Of a stretch of DNA of 64,000 nucleotides, positions 25,187 through 33,931 are shown in pieces. How positions within the stretch are numbered: the first letter of the stretch is position 1; every line of letters starts with the position of its first letter. The notes beneath the pieces were generated by a model. It was not told the origin of the DNA, made no database searches, and saw only the letters and a program-made list of their open reading frames with translations. Source of the stretch: CAJPPJ01 sp963545265 (lineage in GTDB: Bacteria > Bacillota_I > Bacilli_A > RF39 > UBA660); NCBI GenBank assembly GCA_963545265.1, contig CAUUHY010000001.1:1-64000 (forward strand), in the 5' to 3' direction. Position numbers and translations under genes: made by a program.

Positions 25187-26071
25187 ATGATAGATAAAGA
25201 CGCTTATAGTTATATGATAGAGAGATTTTTAGCATATAAATATAGAAAAGATCATAATATTTTATATAGTGATGATTTAACTATACCAGAACAATTAGTT
25301 AAAGATTATTTTGATGTTAAAAGATCTTATAATTTAAATGATAAAGAATTTATTAAAAATTATGTTATGAATGAATTAAAATTTGAAGATGCTGATCATA
25401 GTAGTACTCAAAAAGAAGGTATGAAAAATTTATATAGTTTTCTTGTTAATGAAGAAATAGAAAATTTAAATTTTTATACATTAAAATTATTTCACAAAAA
25501 ATTATTTGAATTTGAAAAATTTTCTGAATATGGAGGAGATTTTAGAAAAGCTCCAGCTTATTTAAAAGCTGATCCTACTAATCTATGTGCATGGGAAAAT
25601 ATATATCAAGAAGCTCTTTATTTAAATAAAGTTATAGCTTCTATGCAAGAAAGAGCTGTAAAATTAAAAGAAAATGAATCGGAGGAAGATATATTATCTT
25701 TTATTTACGACACTGTTAAATTAAGTGCTGATATGCTTTTAGTTCATCCTTTTGTAGATGGGAATGGAAGAACTATAAGAGCCTTGACTAATAAGTTATT
25801 TATAGATTCTGGTATACCACCAGTTTATGTAACTCCAACAGAAAAAACGGAATATATTAAAGCTTTAACTAAAGGTAGAGAAACAAATGATTATTCTGAA
25901 TTATATGGTTTTTATTTATATAAAATATGTGATTCTATAGTGGTTTTAGATATAAATAAAGAAATTGAAAAAGAACATGTTAATCATGATGAAGTAAGAA
26001 GAGAAGAAAGTGGAAAAAAATTAATTAAAATTTTAAAAGATAGAATGGATTCTTTGAAAGAATCTAATTAA
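25187..26071 (+). CDS. Fic domain protein (probable AMP transferase) with N-terminal inhibitory motif
   Basis: 294 residues from ATG 25187 (AGAGGTG ahead); an in-frame GTG six bases upstream lies next to the ribosome site. The Fic core motif HPFVDGNGRTIR (about 187-198) is complete, with the catalytic His and phosphate-binding GNGR. SSTQKEG at about 72-78 matches the (S/T)xxxE(G/N) inhibition motif, which in class II Fic proteins sits N-terminal in the same chain and blocks ATP. So the protein is probably self-inhibited and needs no antitoxin gene; none is next to it. Target unknown. Confidence 0.88.
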   Translation: MIDKDAYSYMIERFLAYKYRKDHNILYSDDLTIPEQLVKDYFDVKRSYNLNDKEFIKNYVMNELKFEDADHSSTQKEGMKNLYSFLVNEEIENLNFYTLKLFHKKLFEFEKFSEYGGDFRKAPAYLKADPTNLCAWENIYQEALYLNKVIASMQERAVKLKENESEEDILSFIYDTVKLSADMLLVHPFVDGNGRTIRALTNKLFIDSGIPPVYVTPTEKTEYIKALTKGRETNDYSELYGFYLYKICDSIVVLDINKEIEKEHVNHDEVRREESGKKLIKILKDRMDSLKESN

Positions 26072-26141
26072 ATTTGTCATTTTAAATATATTTTAATTTT
26101 AATATATTAATTGATGAATTTTAATGTTATATAATAATAAT

Positions 26142-27326
26142 ATGAAAAAGATATTTATAATGATAAGTTTATTTATAATAATAGGGTTTTCAGCATATTT
26201 ACTAATAGATAATATGCTTCTTTTAGATAATTCTGTTGTAAAGGATAAAAAATTTGTTTTAGAAGTACATAAAAAAGAAAAGTTATCTAATGTTTTAAAG
26301 TTAGAAGAAAAAATATTAGATGATAGAGAATTGTTTTATGAAGAAATAGGTGAAAAGAAAATATCATTCATATATTTAAATAAAAATAAAAAGAAAAGAA
26401 AAGCTGAAATTAAATTAAATATAGTTGATACTATAAAACCACTTGTTTTTGGAGCTAACTATTTTAAATCATATCAAGGAGTAAAAAAAGATTTTGCTAA
26501 AAATTTTCTTATTTTGGATAATTATGATAGGGAAGTTAAAAAAGTAGTAGAAAATGATATAGATTTTGATAAGTTAGGTAAATATAAACTGATTTTAAAA
26601 GCAACTGATAATTCTAATAACATAACTATTAAAGAATTTACTGTAGAGATAGTAGAAAAACCAAAAGATAATAAAGAAACTAGTAAAACAGTTAAAAGAG
26701 TTGGTGTTAAATATGAAGATATTTATACTGAATATAAAAATAATAAGACAAAAATAGGTATAGATATATCTAAGTGGCAAGGTAATGTTGATTTTCAAAA
26801 ACTAAAAGAAGCAAATGTTGAATTTGTTATGATAAGACTTGGTTATCAAACTGGTTTTGGTAAAGAGTTAGTATTAGATAAGTATTATGAACAAAATATT
26901 AAATTAGCAAATAAATATGGTATTAAAGCAGGAGTATATTTTTATTCTTATGCTAAAAATACTAATGATGCTAAAAAACAAGCTGAATTTATAAAAAAAC
27001 ATATAAAAAATTATAAAATAGATATGCCTATAGCATTTGACTTTGAAGATTGGAAAAATGTAGAAAAAGCAAAATTAAGTATTTATGATATTAATAAAAA
27101 TGCTAAGACATTTTTAGACGAAATAAAAAAAGATGGTTATCAAGTTTTAAATTATGGATCTAAATATTATTTAGAAAATATATGGAATATAGATTATCCT
27201 ACTTGGCTTGCTCATTATACTAACAAGACAAATTACTCTAAAGATTATAAAATGTGGCAACTTACAGAAAATGGTTTAATTTCCGGTATTCAAGGTTTTG
27301 TAGATGTAAATGTGCTTTACGAATAA
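26142..27326 (+). CDS. GH25 muramidase with N-terminal membrane anchor
   Basis: 394 residues from ATG 26142. One membrane helix or signal anchor (about 3-24), two beta-type domains (about 30-95 and 95-175; the second resembles bacterial Ig-like repeats: DTIKPLVFG...LGKYKLILKATDNSNNITIKEFTVEIV), then a GH25 lysozyme domain from about 200: IGIDISKWQGNVDF with D208 and the catalytic IAFDFEDW (D300, E302). It likely hydrolyses the MurNAc-GlcNAc bond of peptidoglycan outside the cell. No Shine-Dalgarno is visible and TATAAT ends six bases before the ATG, so the mRNA may be leaderless. Confidence 0.88.
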   Translation: MKKIFIMISLFIIIGFSAYLLIDNMLLLDNSVVKDKKFVLEVHKKEKLSNVLKLEEKILDDRELFYEEIGEKKISFIYLNKNKKKRKAEIKLNIVDTIKPLVFGANYFKSYQGVKKDFAKNFLILDNYDREVKKVVENDIDFDKLGKYKLILKATDNSNNITIKEFTVEIVEKPKDNKETSKTVKRVGVKYEDIYTEYKNNKTKIGIDISKWQGNVDFQKLKEANVEFVMIRLGYQTGFGKELVLDKYYEQNIKLANKYGIKAGVYFYSYAKNTNDAKKQAEFIKKHIKNYKIDMPIAFDFEDWKNVEKAKLSIYDINKNAKTFLDEIKKDGYQVLNYGSKYYLENIWNIDYPTWLAHYTNKTNYSKDYKMWQLTENGLISGIQGFVDVNVLYE

Positions 27327-27335
27327 GGAGAAATT

Positions 27336-29063
27336 ATGAAAAATTTTATAAAATCTTTAAGATTTGTATGGAAATATTCCAATGGAATAAAATCAAAAAT
27401 TTTATTCCTTCTTATTGTTAATATAATAAATATTTCTTTAAGAATAGCTCTTCCTATGGTTTCAGCTCAAGTAATTATAAAATTAACAATTGGAGCTTAT
27501 AACGAATTAATATATTGGGGGGTTATAGCATCACTAATATCATTTGTAGAAAATGTTACATATTACTTTTCGAGAACAAGAATGAGTTTTGTGTATCAAA
27601 ATTTATATAAGAAAATAACGAGAGATATAGCAGAAAATATACTTAAAATTACTAACGATGGATTAGATAAAGCAGGAAGTGGTAAGTTTTTACAAAGAAT
27701 AAGTAGTGATACTGACAAATTATCAGATATTTTTTATATAGTATTTGATGTTTTTGGTGATGTTTTTATTCATATTGGTAATTTTGTAGCTATTTTTATT
27801 CTTAATTATATAGCTGGTATATTTGTTGTTTTTATGCAAATAGCTTTAATTATCGTAGAAAATATTAGAGCTTCGAAAAAAGAAAAATTAGATAAAATTT
27901 CTAGAAAATCTAGAGATAAACTTTTTACTACAGTTTCTGAACTAGTAAGAGGTGCAAGAGATATAAAAATGCTTAATAGTGAAAAAGATTTTCTGTCAAA
28001 ATTTGATACGAATGTTGATGATTATTCTAAAAAATATTTAAATTTAAGAATTGTTCAATATAATTGGAGATTGCTAAGTTGGTGTTTAAATAACTTTTTA
28101 TTTTTAATATTTACTATAATTTTAGCTATTATAATTAAAGAAAAATATGTTGTTGCAGCAACGGCTGTAGTTTTATATAGTTTACTACGTAATACAAATG
28201 GTTTTTATTATTTAGTAGGAGATTTAGTGAGCTATTTTAAAGATTTTGATGTTTCTAGAAATAGACTGGAAGAAATTCTTACAAGTAATGTTTATCCAAA
28301 AGAAAAATTTGGTAATGTTCATTTAGATAAAATAAATGGTGATTTTGAGTTTAGAAATGTAAGTTTTTCGTATGGTAAAAATCAAGTCTTAAAAGATTTA
28401 AGTTTTAAAATAGATGCAAATACTACAGTTGCATTTGTAGGGAAAAGCGGAACTGGAAAAACTACAATATTTAATTTGTTAGTTAAAATGTATGATGTAG
28501 ATTCTGGCAAAATTTTAATTGATGATCAAGATATAACTAAACTTGATAAAGATACTATAAGAGGAAATATTACTATAATTGGTCAAAGTCCATATATATT
28601 TAATATGACTATAAAAGAAAATTTACAATTAGTGAAAAATGATTTAACTGATGAAGAAATGAAAGAAGCTTGTAGACTTGCTTGTTTAGATAGGTTTATC
28701 GATAGTTTAGAAAATAAATACGATACTATTATCGGAGAAGGTGGGGTTAATTTATCAGGTGGTCAAAGACAAAGACTTGCTATAGCAAGAGCTCTTATTC
28801 AAAAGACTGAAATAATTTTATTTGATGAAGCTACTAGTGCTCTTGATAATGAAACTCAATATGAAATACAGAAAGCTATTGAAAATATGGAAGGTGAATA
28901 TACTATTTTAATAATAGCGCATAGATTATCTACTATAAAAAAAGCTAATAAAATATTTTATTTAGAAAAAGGTAAAATAATAGATAGTGGAAGTCATGAA
29001 TATTTAATAGAAAATTGTAGTTCATATAAACATTTATATGAAACTGAAATAGAAAAAGATTAG
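27336..29063 (+). CDS. ABC exporter, fused permease and ATPase
   Basis: 575 residues. Six membrane helices in the first 310 residues (type IV exporter fold), then the ATPase: Walker A VGKSGTGKT (about 370), Q-loop IGQSPYIF, signature LSGGQRQRLAIARA, Walker B IILFDEATSALD, switch His in IAHRLST. It works as a homo- or heterodimer to export lipids, peptides or drugs; substrate unknown. AAGGAG precedes it, and it follows the muramidase by nine bases and precedes uvrB by seven. Confidence 0.88.
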   Translation: MKNFIKSLRFVWKYSNGIKSKILFLLIVNIINISLRIALPMVSAQVIIKLTIGAYNELIYWGVIASLISFVENVTYYFSRTRMSFVYQNLYKKITRDIAENILKITNDGLDKAGSGKFLQRISSDTDKLSDIFYIVFDVFGDVFIHIGNFVAIFILNYIAGIFVVFMQIALIIVENIRASKKEKLDKISRKSRDKLFTTVSELVRGARDIKMLNSEKDFLSKFDTNVDDYSKKYLNLRIVQYNWRLLSWCLNNFLFLIFTIILAIIIKEKYVVAATAVVLYSLLRNTNGFYYLVGDLVSYFKDFDVSRNRLEEILTSNVYPKEKFGNVHLDKINGDFEFRNVSFSYGKNQVLKDLSFKIDANTTVAFVGKSGTGKTTIFNLLVKMYDVDSGKILIDDQDITKLDKDTIRGNITIIGQSPYIFNMTIKENLQLVKNDLTDEEMKEACRLACLDRFIDSLENKYDTIIGEGGVNLSGGQRQRLAIARALIQKTEIILFDEATSALDNETQYEIQKAIENMEGEYTILIIAHRLSTIKKANKIFYLEKGKIIDSGSHEYLIENCSSYKHLYETEIEKD

Positions 29064-29070
29064 AGGATGT

Positions 29071-31017
29071 ATGTTTAATTTAGTATCAAAATATTCTCCT
29101 TCCGGAGATCAACCAGAAGCTATAAAAAAATTGGTGGAAGGTGTTAAAAATAATGAAAAAAATCAAGTTTTACTTGGAGCAACAGGTACAGGTAAAACTT
29201 TTACTATTGCTAATGTTATTAAAGAAACAGGCAAAAAAACATTAGTTCTTGCACACAATAAAACTTTAGCAGGTCAATTATATAGTGAATTAAAAGAACT
29301 TTTTCCAAATAATCATGTTGAATATTTTGTAAGTTACTATGATTATTATCAACCAGAAGCATATGTAGCATCTACTGATACTTATATAGAAAAAGATTCA
29401 TCAATTAATGAAGAAATAGATGAGTTAAGACATTCTGCTACTTCATCTTTGTTAAGTTATGATGATGTTATTGTCGTAGCTAGTGTATCTTGTATTTATG
29501 GAATAGGTGAAGTTGAAGAATATAAAAATCATATGTTGACTTTAAGTCAAGGGATGAAAATATCAAGAGATGATGTGTTAAAAAAACTCGTAGATATGCT
29601 TTTTGAAAGAAATGATTTTGATTTTAAAAGAGCTACTTTTAGAGTTAGAGGAGATACTGTTGATATTATCCCTGCTAGTGAATTTCAAACTGCTATTAGA
29701 GTTGAATTTTTTGGAGATGAAATAGATAGAATATCAGAAATTGATGTAGTAACAGGAGTTATAAAAAATGATAAAAAAAATGTTTCTATATTTCCAGCAA
29801 GTCACTTTGTAACAAGCCATGAAAAAATTTTAAAAGCAGAAAAAGAAATAAAAAAAGATTTAGCAATTAGTTTAGAAAATTTTAAAAATAAAAATAAGTT
29901 TTTAGAAGAACAAAGATTAAGAGAAAGAACTAATTACGATCTTGAAATGTTAAAAGAAACAGGAATGTGTAGTGGTATAGAAAACTATTCTAGATATTTT
30001 GATGGAAGAAAACCAGGAGCTGCTCCGACTACATTACTTGATTTCTTTGGAGATGATTTTTTATTAGTGGTAGATGAATCACATGTTACACTTCCACAAG
30101 TTAGAGGGATGTATAACGGAGATAGAGCTAGAAAAGAAATACTAGTAGAATATGGTTTTAGATTACCTTCAGCACTTGATAATAGACCTTTAAGATTTGA
30201 AGAATTTACAAGTAAAATAAAACAAGCTATTTATGTATCTGCAACACCAGGGGATTATGAATTAGAACTTGTTGATAATAAAGTTATAGAGCAAATTATT
30301 AGACCAACTGGACTTCTAGATCCTATAATTGAAGTTAGAAAGACTGAAAATCAAATATTTGATCTTGTAAATGAAATAAGAGATAGAATAGCAAAAAACG
30401 AAAAAGTTTTAATTACAACTTTAACTATAAAGATGTCTGAAGAATTAACTGAATATTTAAGATCTTTAGATATTAAAGTAGCATATCTACATTCTGAAGT
30501 AAAAACATTAGAAAGATTACAAATAATACATGATTTAAGAAGTGGTAAATATGACTGTATAGTAGGTATCAATTTATTAAGAGAAGGTATAGATATTCCT
30601 GAAGTTAGTTTAATTGCAATACTTGATGCTGATAAAGAAGGATTCTTAAGAAGTAATAGAAGTCTTATTCAAATTATTGGTCGTTGTGCAAGAAATGCAA
30701 ATGGTAAATGTATAATGTATGCAGATAAGATTACTAATTCTATGGAATATGCTATTAATGAAACTAAAAGAAGAAGAACTATTCAAGAAGAATATAATAA
30801 AGTTCATGGTATAATTCCAAAAACAATAGAAAAATCTATAAAAGAAGTTATTAGCAATGTTAGTACCAATACTAGTAAAAATAAGAAAAAATCAATTAAT
30901 GATGAAAATTTAAATATAGAAGAATTAGAAAAAGAAATGAAGAAAGCAGCAAAAGAATTAGATTTTGAAAGAGCAATGCAACTTAGAGATATAATTTTTG
31001 AGTTAAAATTACGTTAA
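29071..31017 (+). CDS. uvrB: UvrABC system protein B
   Basis: 648 residues. Walker A GATGTGKT (about 37-44), the damage-sensing beta-hairpin YYDYYQPEAYVASTDTYIEKDSSINEE, helicase motifs DESH (VVDESHVTLPQ), and motif VI QIIGRCARNANGK, then the C-terminal UVR domain (NIEELEKEMKKAAKELDFERAMQLRD) that binds UvrC. Nucleotide excision repair. Start ATG 29071 behind AGAGGATG. uvrA, usually next to it, is not in the window. Confidence 0.97.
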   Translation: MFNLVSKYSPSGDQPEAIKKLVEGVKNNEKNQVLLGATGTGKTFTIANVIKETGKKTLVLAHNKTLAGQLYSELKELFPNNHVEYFVSYYDYYQPEAYVASTDTYIEKDSSINEEIDELRHSATSSLLSYDDVIVVASVSCIYGIGEVEEYKNHMLTLSQGMKISRDDVLKKLVDMLFERNDFDFKRATFRVRGDTVDIIPASEFQTAIRVEFFGDEIDRISEIDVVTGVIKNDKKNVSIFPASHFVTSHEKILKAEKEIKKDLAISLENFKNKNKFLEEQRLRERTNYDLEMLKETGMCSGIENYSRYFDGRKPGAAPTTLLDFFGDDFLLVVDESHVTLPQVRGMYNGDRARKEILVEYGFRLPSALDNRPLRFEEFTSKIKQAIYVSATPGDYELELVDNKVIEQIIRPTGLLDPIIEVRKTENQIFDLVNEIRDRIAKNEKVLITTLTIKMSEELTEYLRSLDIKVAYLHSEVKTLERLQIIHDLRSGKYDCIVGINLLREGIDIPEVSLIAILDADKEGFLRSNRSLIQIIGRCARNANGKCIMYADKITNSMEYAINETKRRRTIQEEYNKVHGIIPKTIEKSIKEVISNVSTNTSKNKKKSINDENLNIEELEKEMKKAAKELDFERAMQLRDIIFELKLR

Positions 31018-31024
31018 TAATTAT

Positions 31025-31464
31025 ATGAATAGGAAAAGAATATATTTCTTTTTTCTCTTCTAATATTTATATTTTTTTTAATTTTTCTTATATCACTTTC
31101 AAACAGACATTATAAATATGTAGTTAAAACTTCTCAAATTACTAAAAATGTATTGCTAATTGTAAAAGGAGATAAAGTTTTAAAATATATAATTTATACA
31201 GAATCAAAATGTTCAAAACTTAACTTAGAATCTTTAAAATTAATCTATAAAAATAATTATTCTAATATTAAAGGTATAAAATATGTTATAGAGTATGATG
31301 ATTTAAAACAAATTTTAAAAATATATTTAGATATAGATTTTACAAAGGTTGATTTGGATGAATTAACAAGTAAAAGAATATTATTAACTAAGGAGGTAGA
31401 ATATCTATCTTTATCTTATGTTGAAAATTTATTGTTAAAAGAAGGTTATAAAAAAGAAAGATAA
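31025..31464 (+). pseudogene. Frameshifted DUF1307/YehR-like protein (tandem copy 1)
   Basis: The stretch 31033-31464 is one open frame with no ATG, GTG or TTG before TTG 31153. Read through, it gives a hydrophobic segment (LLIFIFFLIFLISLS) followed by a domain similar along its length to the intact lipoprotein at 31531 (for example KGDKVLKYIIYT against KGNKLVKYTTNT, IKYVIEYDD against IKYSFEYTD, and YVENLLLKEGYKKE against ATEKNLLSSGYKKA). The only good start, ATG 31025, is in another frame (MNRKRIYFFFLF then stop) and would need a shift near the T-run at about 31049-31054. Either a decayed copy, a sequencing error in the homopolymer, or a phase switch. Confidence 0.6.
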
Positions 31465-31484
31465 TTTTTATCTTAATTTTAGTG

Positions 31485-31514
31485 TTTACATCACCATGTT
31501 TAAATTGTTATAAT
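31485..31514 (+). promoter_or_regulatory. Promoter of the DUF1307 lipoprotein
   Basis: TTTACA at 31485-31490, 18-base spacer, TGT-TATAAT (hexamer 31509-31514), then AGGAGG and ATG 31531. Confidence 0.65.
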
Positions 31515-31530
31515 GATGATAGGAGGAATT

Positions 31531-31980
31531 ATGAAAAAATTATATTTAGGATTAGTTTTATTAATTGCATTTTCATTAACAGCATGTTTAGGAGCAAAAT
31601 CTTATACTTATAAATTAAAAAATTCTAAAACAGAATCTACAGTAGTTTTAACAGCTAAAGGTAATAAATTAGTTAAATATACAACAAATACAACTGTAGA
31701 TTATTCAAAAGACATAACAGCAGCTAAATATACAATAGAACAAGCAAGAGCAGCATTAAAAAAATCTTTTGATAGTTTATATAATGTAAATGGTATAAAA
31801 TATTCTTTTGAATATACTGATAGTAAAATATTAAAATTAAAAGTAGATATTGATTATACAAAAGCTAACTATAGAGAACTAGCTAAAAGAGGATTAATCG
31901 ATAGAGCAGATGCTAAATACATTGATTTTAAAGCAACTGAAAAGAATTTATTATCAAGTGGATATAAAAAAGCGAAATAA
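31531..31980 (+). CDS. DUF1307 (YehR-like) lipoprotein
   Basis: 149 residues from ATG 31531 (AGGAGG eight bases ahead); the start at 31513 would include the ribosome site. Type II signal peptide with lipobox LTAC, then a domain of about 125 residues with the DUF1307 layout (YTYKLKNSKTESTVVLTAKGNKLVKYTT ... GIKYSFEYTDSKILKLKVDIDYTKA). Membrane-attached on the outer face; function unknown. It follows a frameshifted paralogue and has its own promoter and terminator. Confidence 0.85.
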   Translation: MKKLYLGLVLLIAFSLTACLGAKSYTYKLKNSKTESTVVLTAKGNKLVKYTTNTTVDYSKDITAAKYTIEQARAALKKSFDSLYNVNGIKYSFEYTDSKILKLKVDIDYTKANYRELAKRGLIDRADAKYIDFKATEKNLLSSGYKKAK

Positions 31981-32010
31981 AAATATCTCTATTTTAGAGA
32001 TATTTTTATT
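31978..32010. terminator. Bidirectional terminator
   Basis: Stem AAATATCTCT / AGAGATATTT with a 5-base loop and T/A runs on both sides, between convergent genes. Confidence 0.85.
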
Positions 32011-32914
32011 TTTCTTTAATTCCTTGATATGTGTTTCTTCTTTTTAATTCTTTATCTATTTCGTTTAATACGATAAATTTTTTGTGTGTCCAACTAGGTT
32101 CTATTGTAAGTTCTTTGTTTGGATCTCCAGTCAATCTATAAAGAACAATATCTTTGTTTAAAAGTTCTATTTGATCACAAACGATATCTACAAATTCATT
32201 TAAAGTTAAAATATGAAATGGATTTTCTAAATATTCTTTACTAAGTTTTGTACCTTTTTCGATAAACAACATGTGTATTTTAATACCATCAACTTCAAGT
32301 TTATTTACAAATTTTATTGTTTCTAGCATATCTTCTTTTGTTTCATTTCTGAAACCATTAATAATATGAACAACTGTGTTTATATTTCTTTTTTTTAGTT
32401 CATTACAAACTTTAATTATTTCGTCTAATTCTTCAAATCTGTTTAAATCTTTTCTAGTTCTTTCGTGAATTGTTTGAAGACCAAGCTCAACAGTTAAAAA
32501 AGTTTTTTTATTTAACTCTTCTAGATAATTTAAAATATCATTATCTATTGCATCAGCTCTAGTAGAAATATCTATTCCAACAACATCTTTCATATTTAAA
32601 AATATTTCAAATCTTTTTTTTAGGTTAATAACACTATCATATGTGTTAGTATTCGCTTGAAAATATGCGATATATTTAGCATCTTTCCATTTTGTTTTAA
32701 CTTTTTTAACTCCTTCATTAAATTGTTCTAATAAATTTTTTTGTTTATCTCCACCAAACATAGAAGAACCAGCTAGACAAAAAGTACAACCACCATATCC
32801 TTTTTTACCATCTATATTAGGACAAGTAAAATTAGCATTAAGGGATATTTTAGCTATTTTAGTACCAAATTTATTTTTGTAAAATTCATCTAAACTATTA
32901 TATCTTTTGTTCAT
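32006..32914 (-). CDS. ytqA: Radical SAM protein, YtqA / TIGR01212 type
   Basis: 302 residues. Near the N-terminus CPNIDGKKGYGGCTFC holds the three cluster cysteines (C31, C43, C46) with the long first spacing typical of the YtqA/YhcC group, rather than CxxxCxxC. The rest shows the partial TIM-barrel pattern (YIAYFQANTNTYDS, VGIDISTRADAID, LTVELGLQTIHERTRKDLNR, HIINGFRNETKEDMLETI). The reaction is not established as far as I know. ATG overlaps the upstream gene's stop by one base, with GGAG inside that gene. Confidence 0.88.
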   Translation of the reverse strand: MNKRYNSLDEFYKNKFGTKIAKISLNANFTCPNIDGKKGYGGCTFCLAGSSMFGGDKQKNLLEQFNEGVKKVKTKWKDAKYIAYFQANTNTYDSVINLKKRFEIFLNMKDVVGIDISTRADAIDNDILNYLEELNKKTFLTVELGLQTIHERTRKDLNRFEELDEIIKVCNELKKRNINTVVHIINGFRNETKEDMLETIKFVNKLEVDGIKIHMLFIEKGTKLSKEYLENPFHILTLNEFVDIVCDQIELLNKDIVLYRLTGDPNKELTIEPSWTHKKFIVLNEIDKELKRRNTYQGIKEK

Positions 32915-33861
32915 TAAATTAACTCCAAATATAATGCAGATAAGAAATGAACGGGATATTTTTTTATTATATTAATTATTTTTTCTATATTCATATTTAG
33001 ACATTTACATATAATTGTAATAATTTCTTCGTCTGTAAAAGAATTAACTGAATTTAATTTGTTATATGTTAAATGTTTTTTTTGACTTAATCTATATACA
33101 GTATTTTTTAGATTTTCGTTAAATTTATTAATAGTATATAATTTTGAATTATTCAATTTGAATATATTTGCAGTATTTTCTATTAAATTAAAAAAATAAT
33201 CTTTATTATCATCTTTTAAAATGTTAGAAATATATGGTATTTTATCAACTAAAATTTCTAAACTATCATCAGATCTTATGTATTTTAACAAATCATCAAT
33301 ATATTTTTTATTAATTGAATTATAAAATTTATCAAGTTCTTTATTATGAAAATAATATGTGTTACCTTCAATCTTTTTAAAATACTTTAATGTTTCGTAG
33401 TAAGCTTTATCAATTAAATATTCTTTATCATACTTTTGTATATCTCTTGCTAATCTTAATATATGTTTTTCGCCATCTAAATTTAAATCTGCTAAAAAAT
33501 AATCTTCTTCTTTTTGGCCATATTTCTTTTTAAAATTATGATTTAAAAATCTATTAAAATCTTTTGGAGTTATTTGAGATTGATATATTAAATTTCCTTG
33601 TAATTCAACTTCTAAATAATAATCATTAAAAATATAATCTTTAAAATTCAAATTTTTTATTAAAAATTTCTTTTTATCAAGTACTATTCCTTCGTAATAT
33701 TTTTTTAATAATTTATAATTAGTATATAAAAAAATATTAATAAAAGATGCTTCATCACTTATTAAATGTTTTGGTTCAATTTTTAGTTTTTTTAATGCTT
33801 TTAATACTCCGTATTGATAAGCTAATAGTCTTGTGTTAGTAAAAACTTTTATTTCTTGCAT
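32914..33861 (-). CDS. Hypothetical protein, 315 aa, coupled to ytqA
   Basis: Not recognised. Cytoplasmic, rich in Lys, Tyr and Asn, mixed helix and strand. A motif KKYGQKEEDYFLADLNLDGEKHILRLAR in the middle (about 133-160) looks the most constrained, and Cys residues occur only near the end (CKCLN). First gene of a two-gene minus-strand operon; its stop overlaps the start of the radical SAM gene, so the products are made together. GGTGAT serves as ribosome site. Confidence 0.6.
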   Translation of the reverse strand: MQEIKVFTNTRLLAYQYGVLKALKKLKIEPKHLISDEASFINIFLYTNYKLLKKYYEGIVLDKKKFLIKNLNFKDYIFNDYYLEVELQGNLIYQSQITPKDFNRFLNHNFKKKYGQKEEDYFLADLNLDGEKHILRLARDIQKYDKEYLIDKAYYETLKYFKKIEGNTYYFHNKELDKFYNSINKKYIDDLLKYIRSDDSLEILVDKIPYISNILKDDNKDYFFNLIENTANIFKLNNSKLYTINKFNENLKNTVYRLSQKKHLTYNKLNSVNSFTDEEIITIICKCLNMNIEKIINIIKKYPVHFLSALYLELI

Positions 33862-33875
33862 ATTATCACCTATTC

Positions 33876-33909
33876 AATTATATCATAACTATAATTCTTG
33901 TGGTATAAT
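33876..33909. promoter_or_regulatory. Divergent extended -10 promoters
   Basis: Minus strand: TGA-TATAAT (hexamer at 33876-33881). Plus strand: TGG-TATAAT (hexamer at 33904-33909). They serve the minus-strand ytqA pair and the GH31 gene. Confidence 0.6.
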
Positions 33910-33931
33910 CTTATAAGAGAATAGAGGGATT

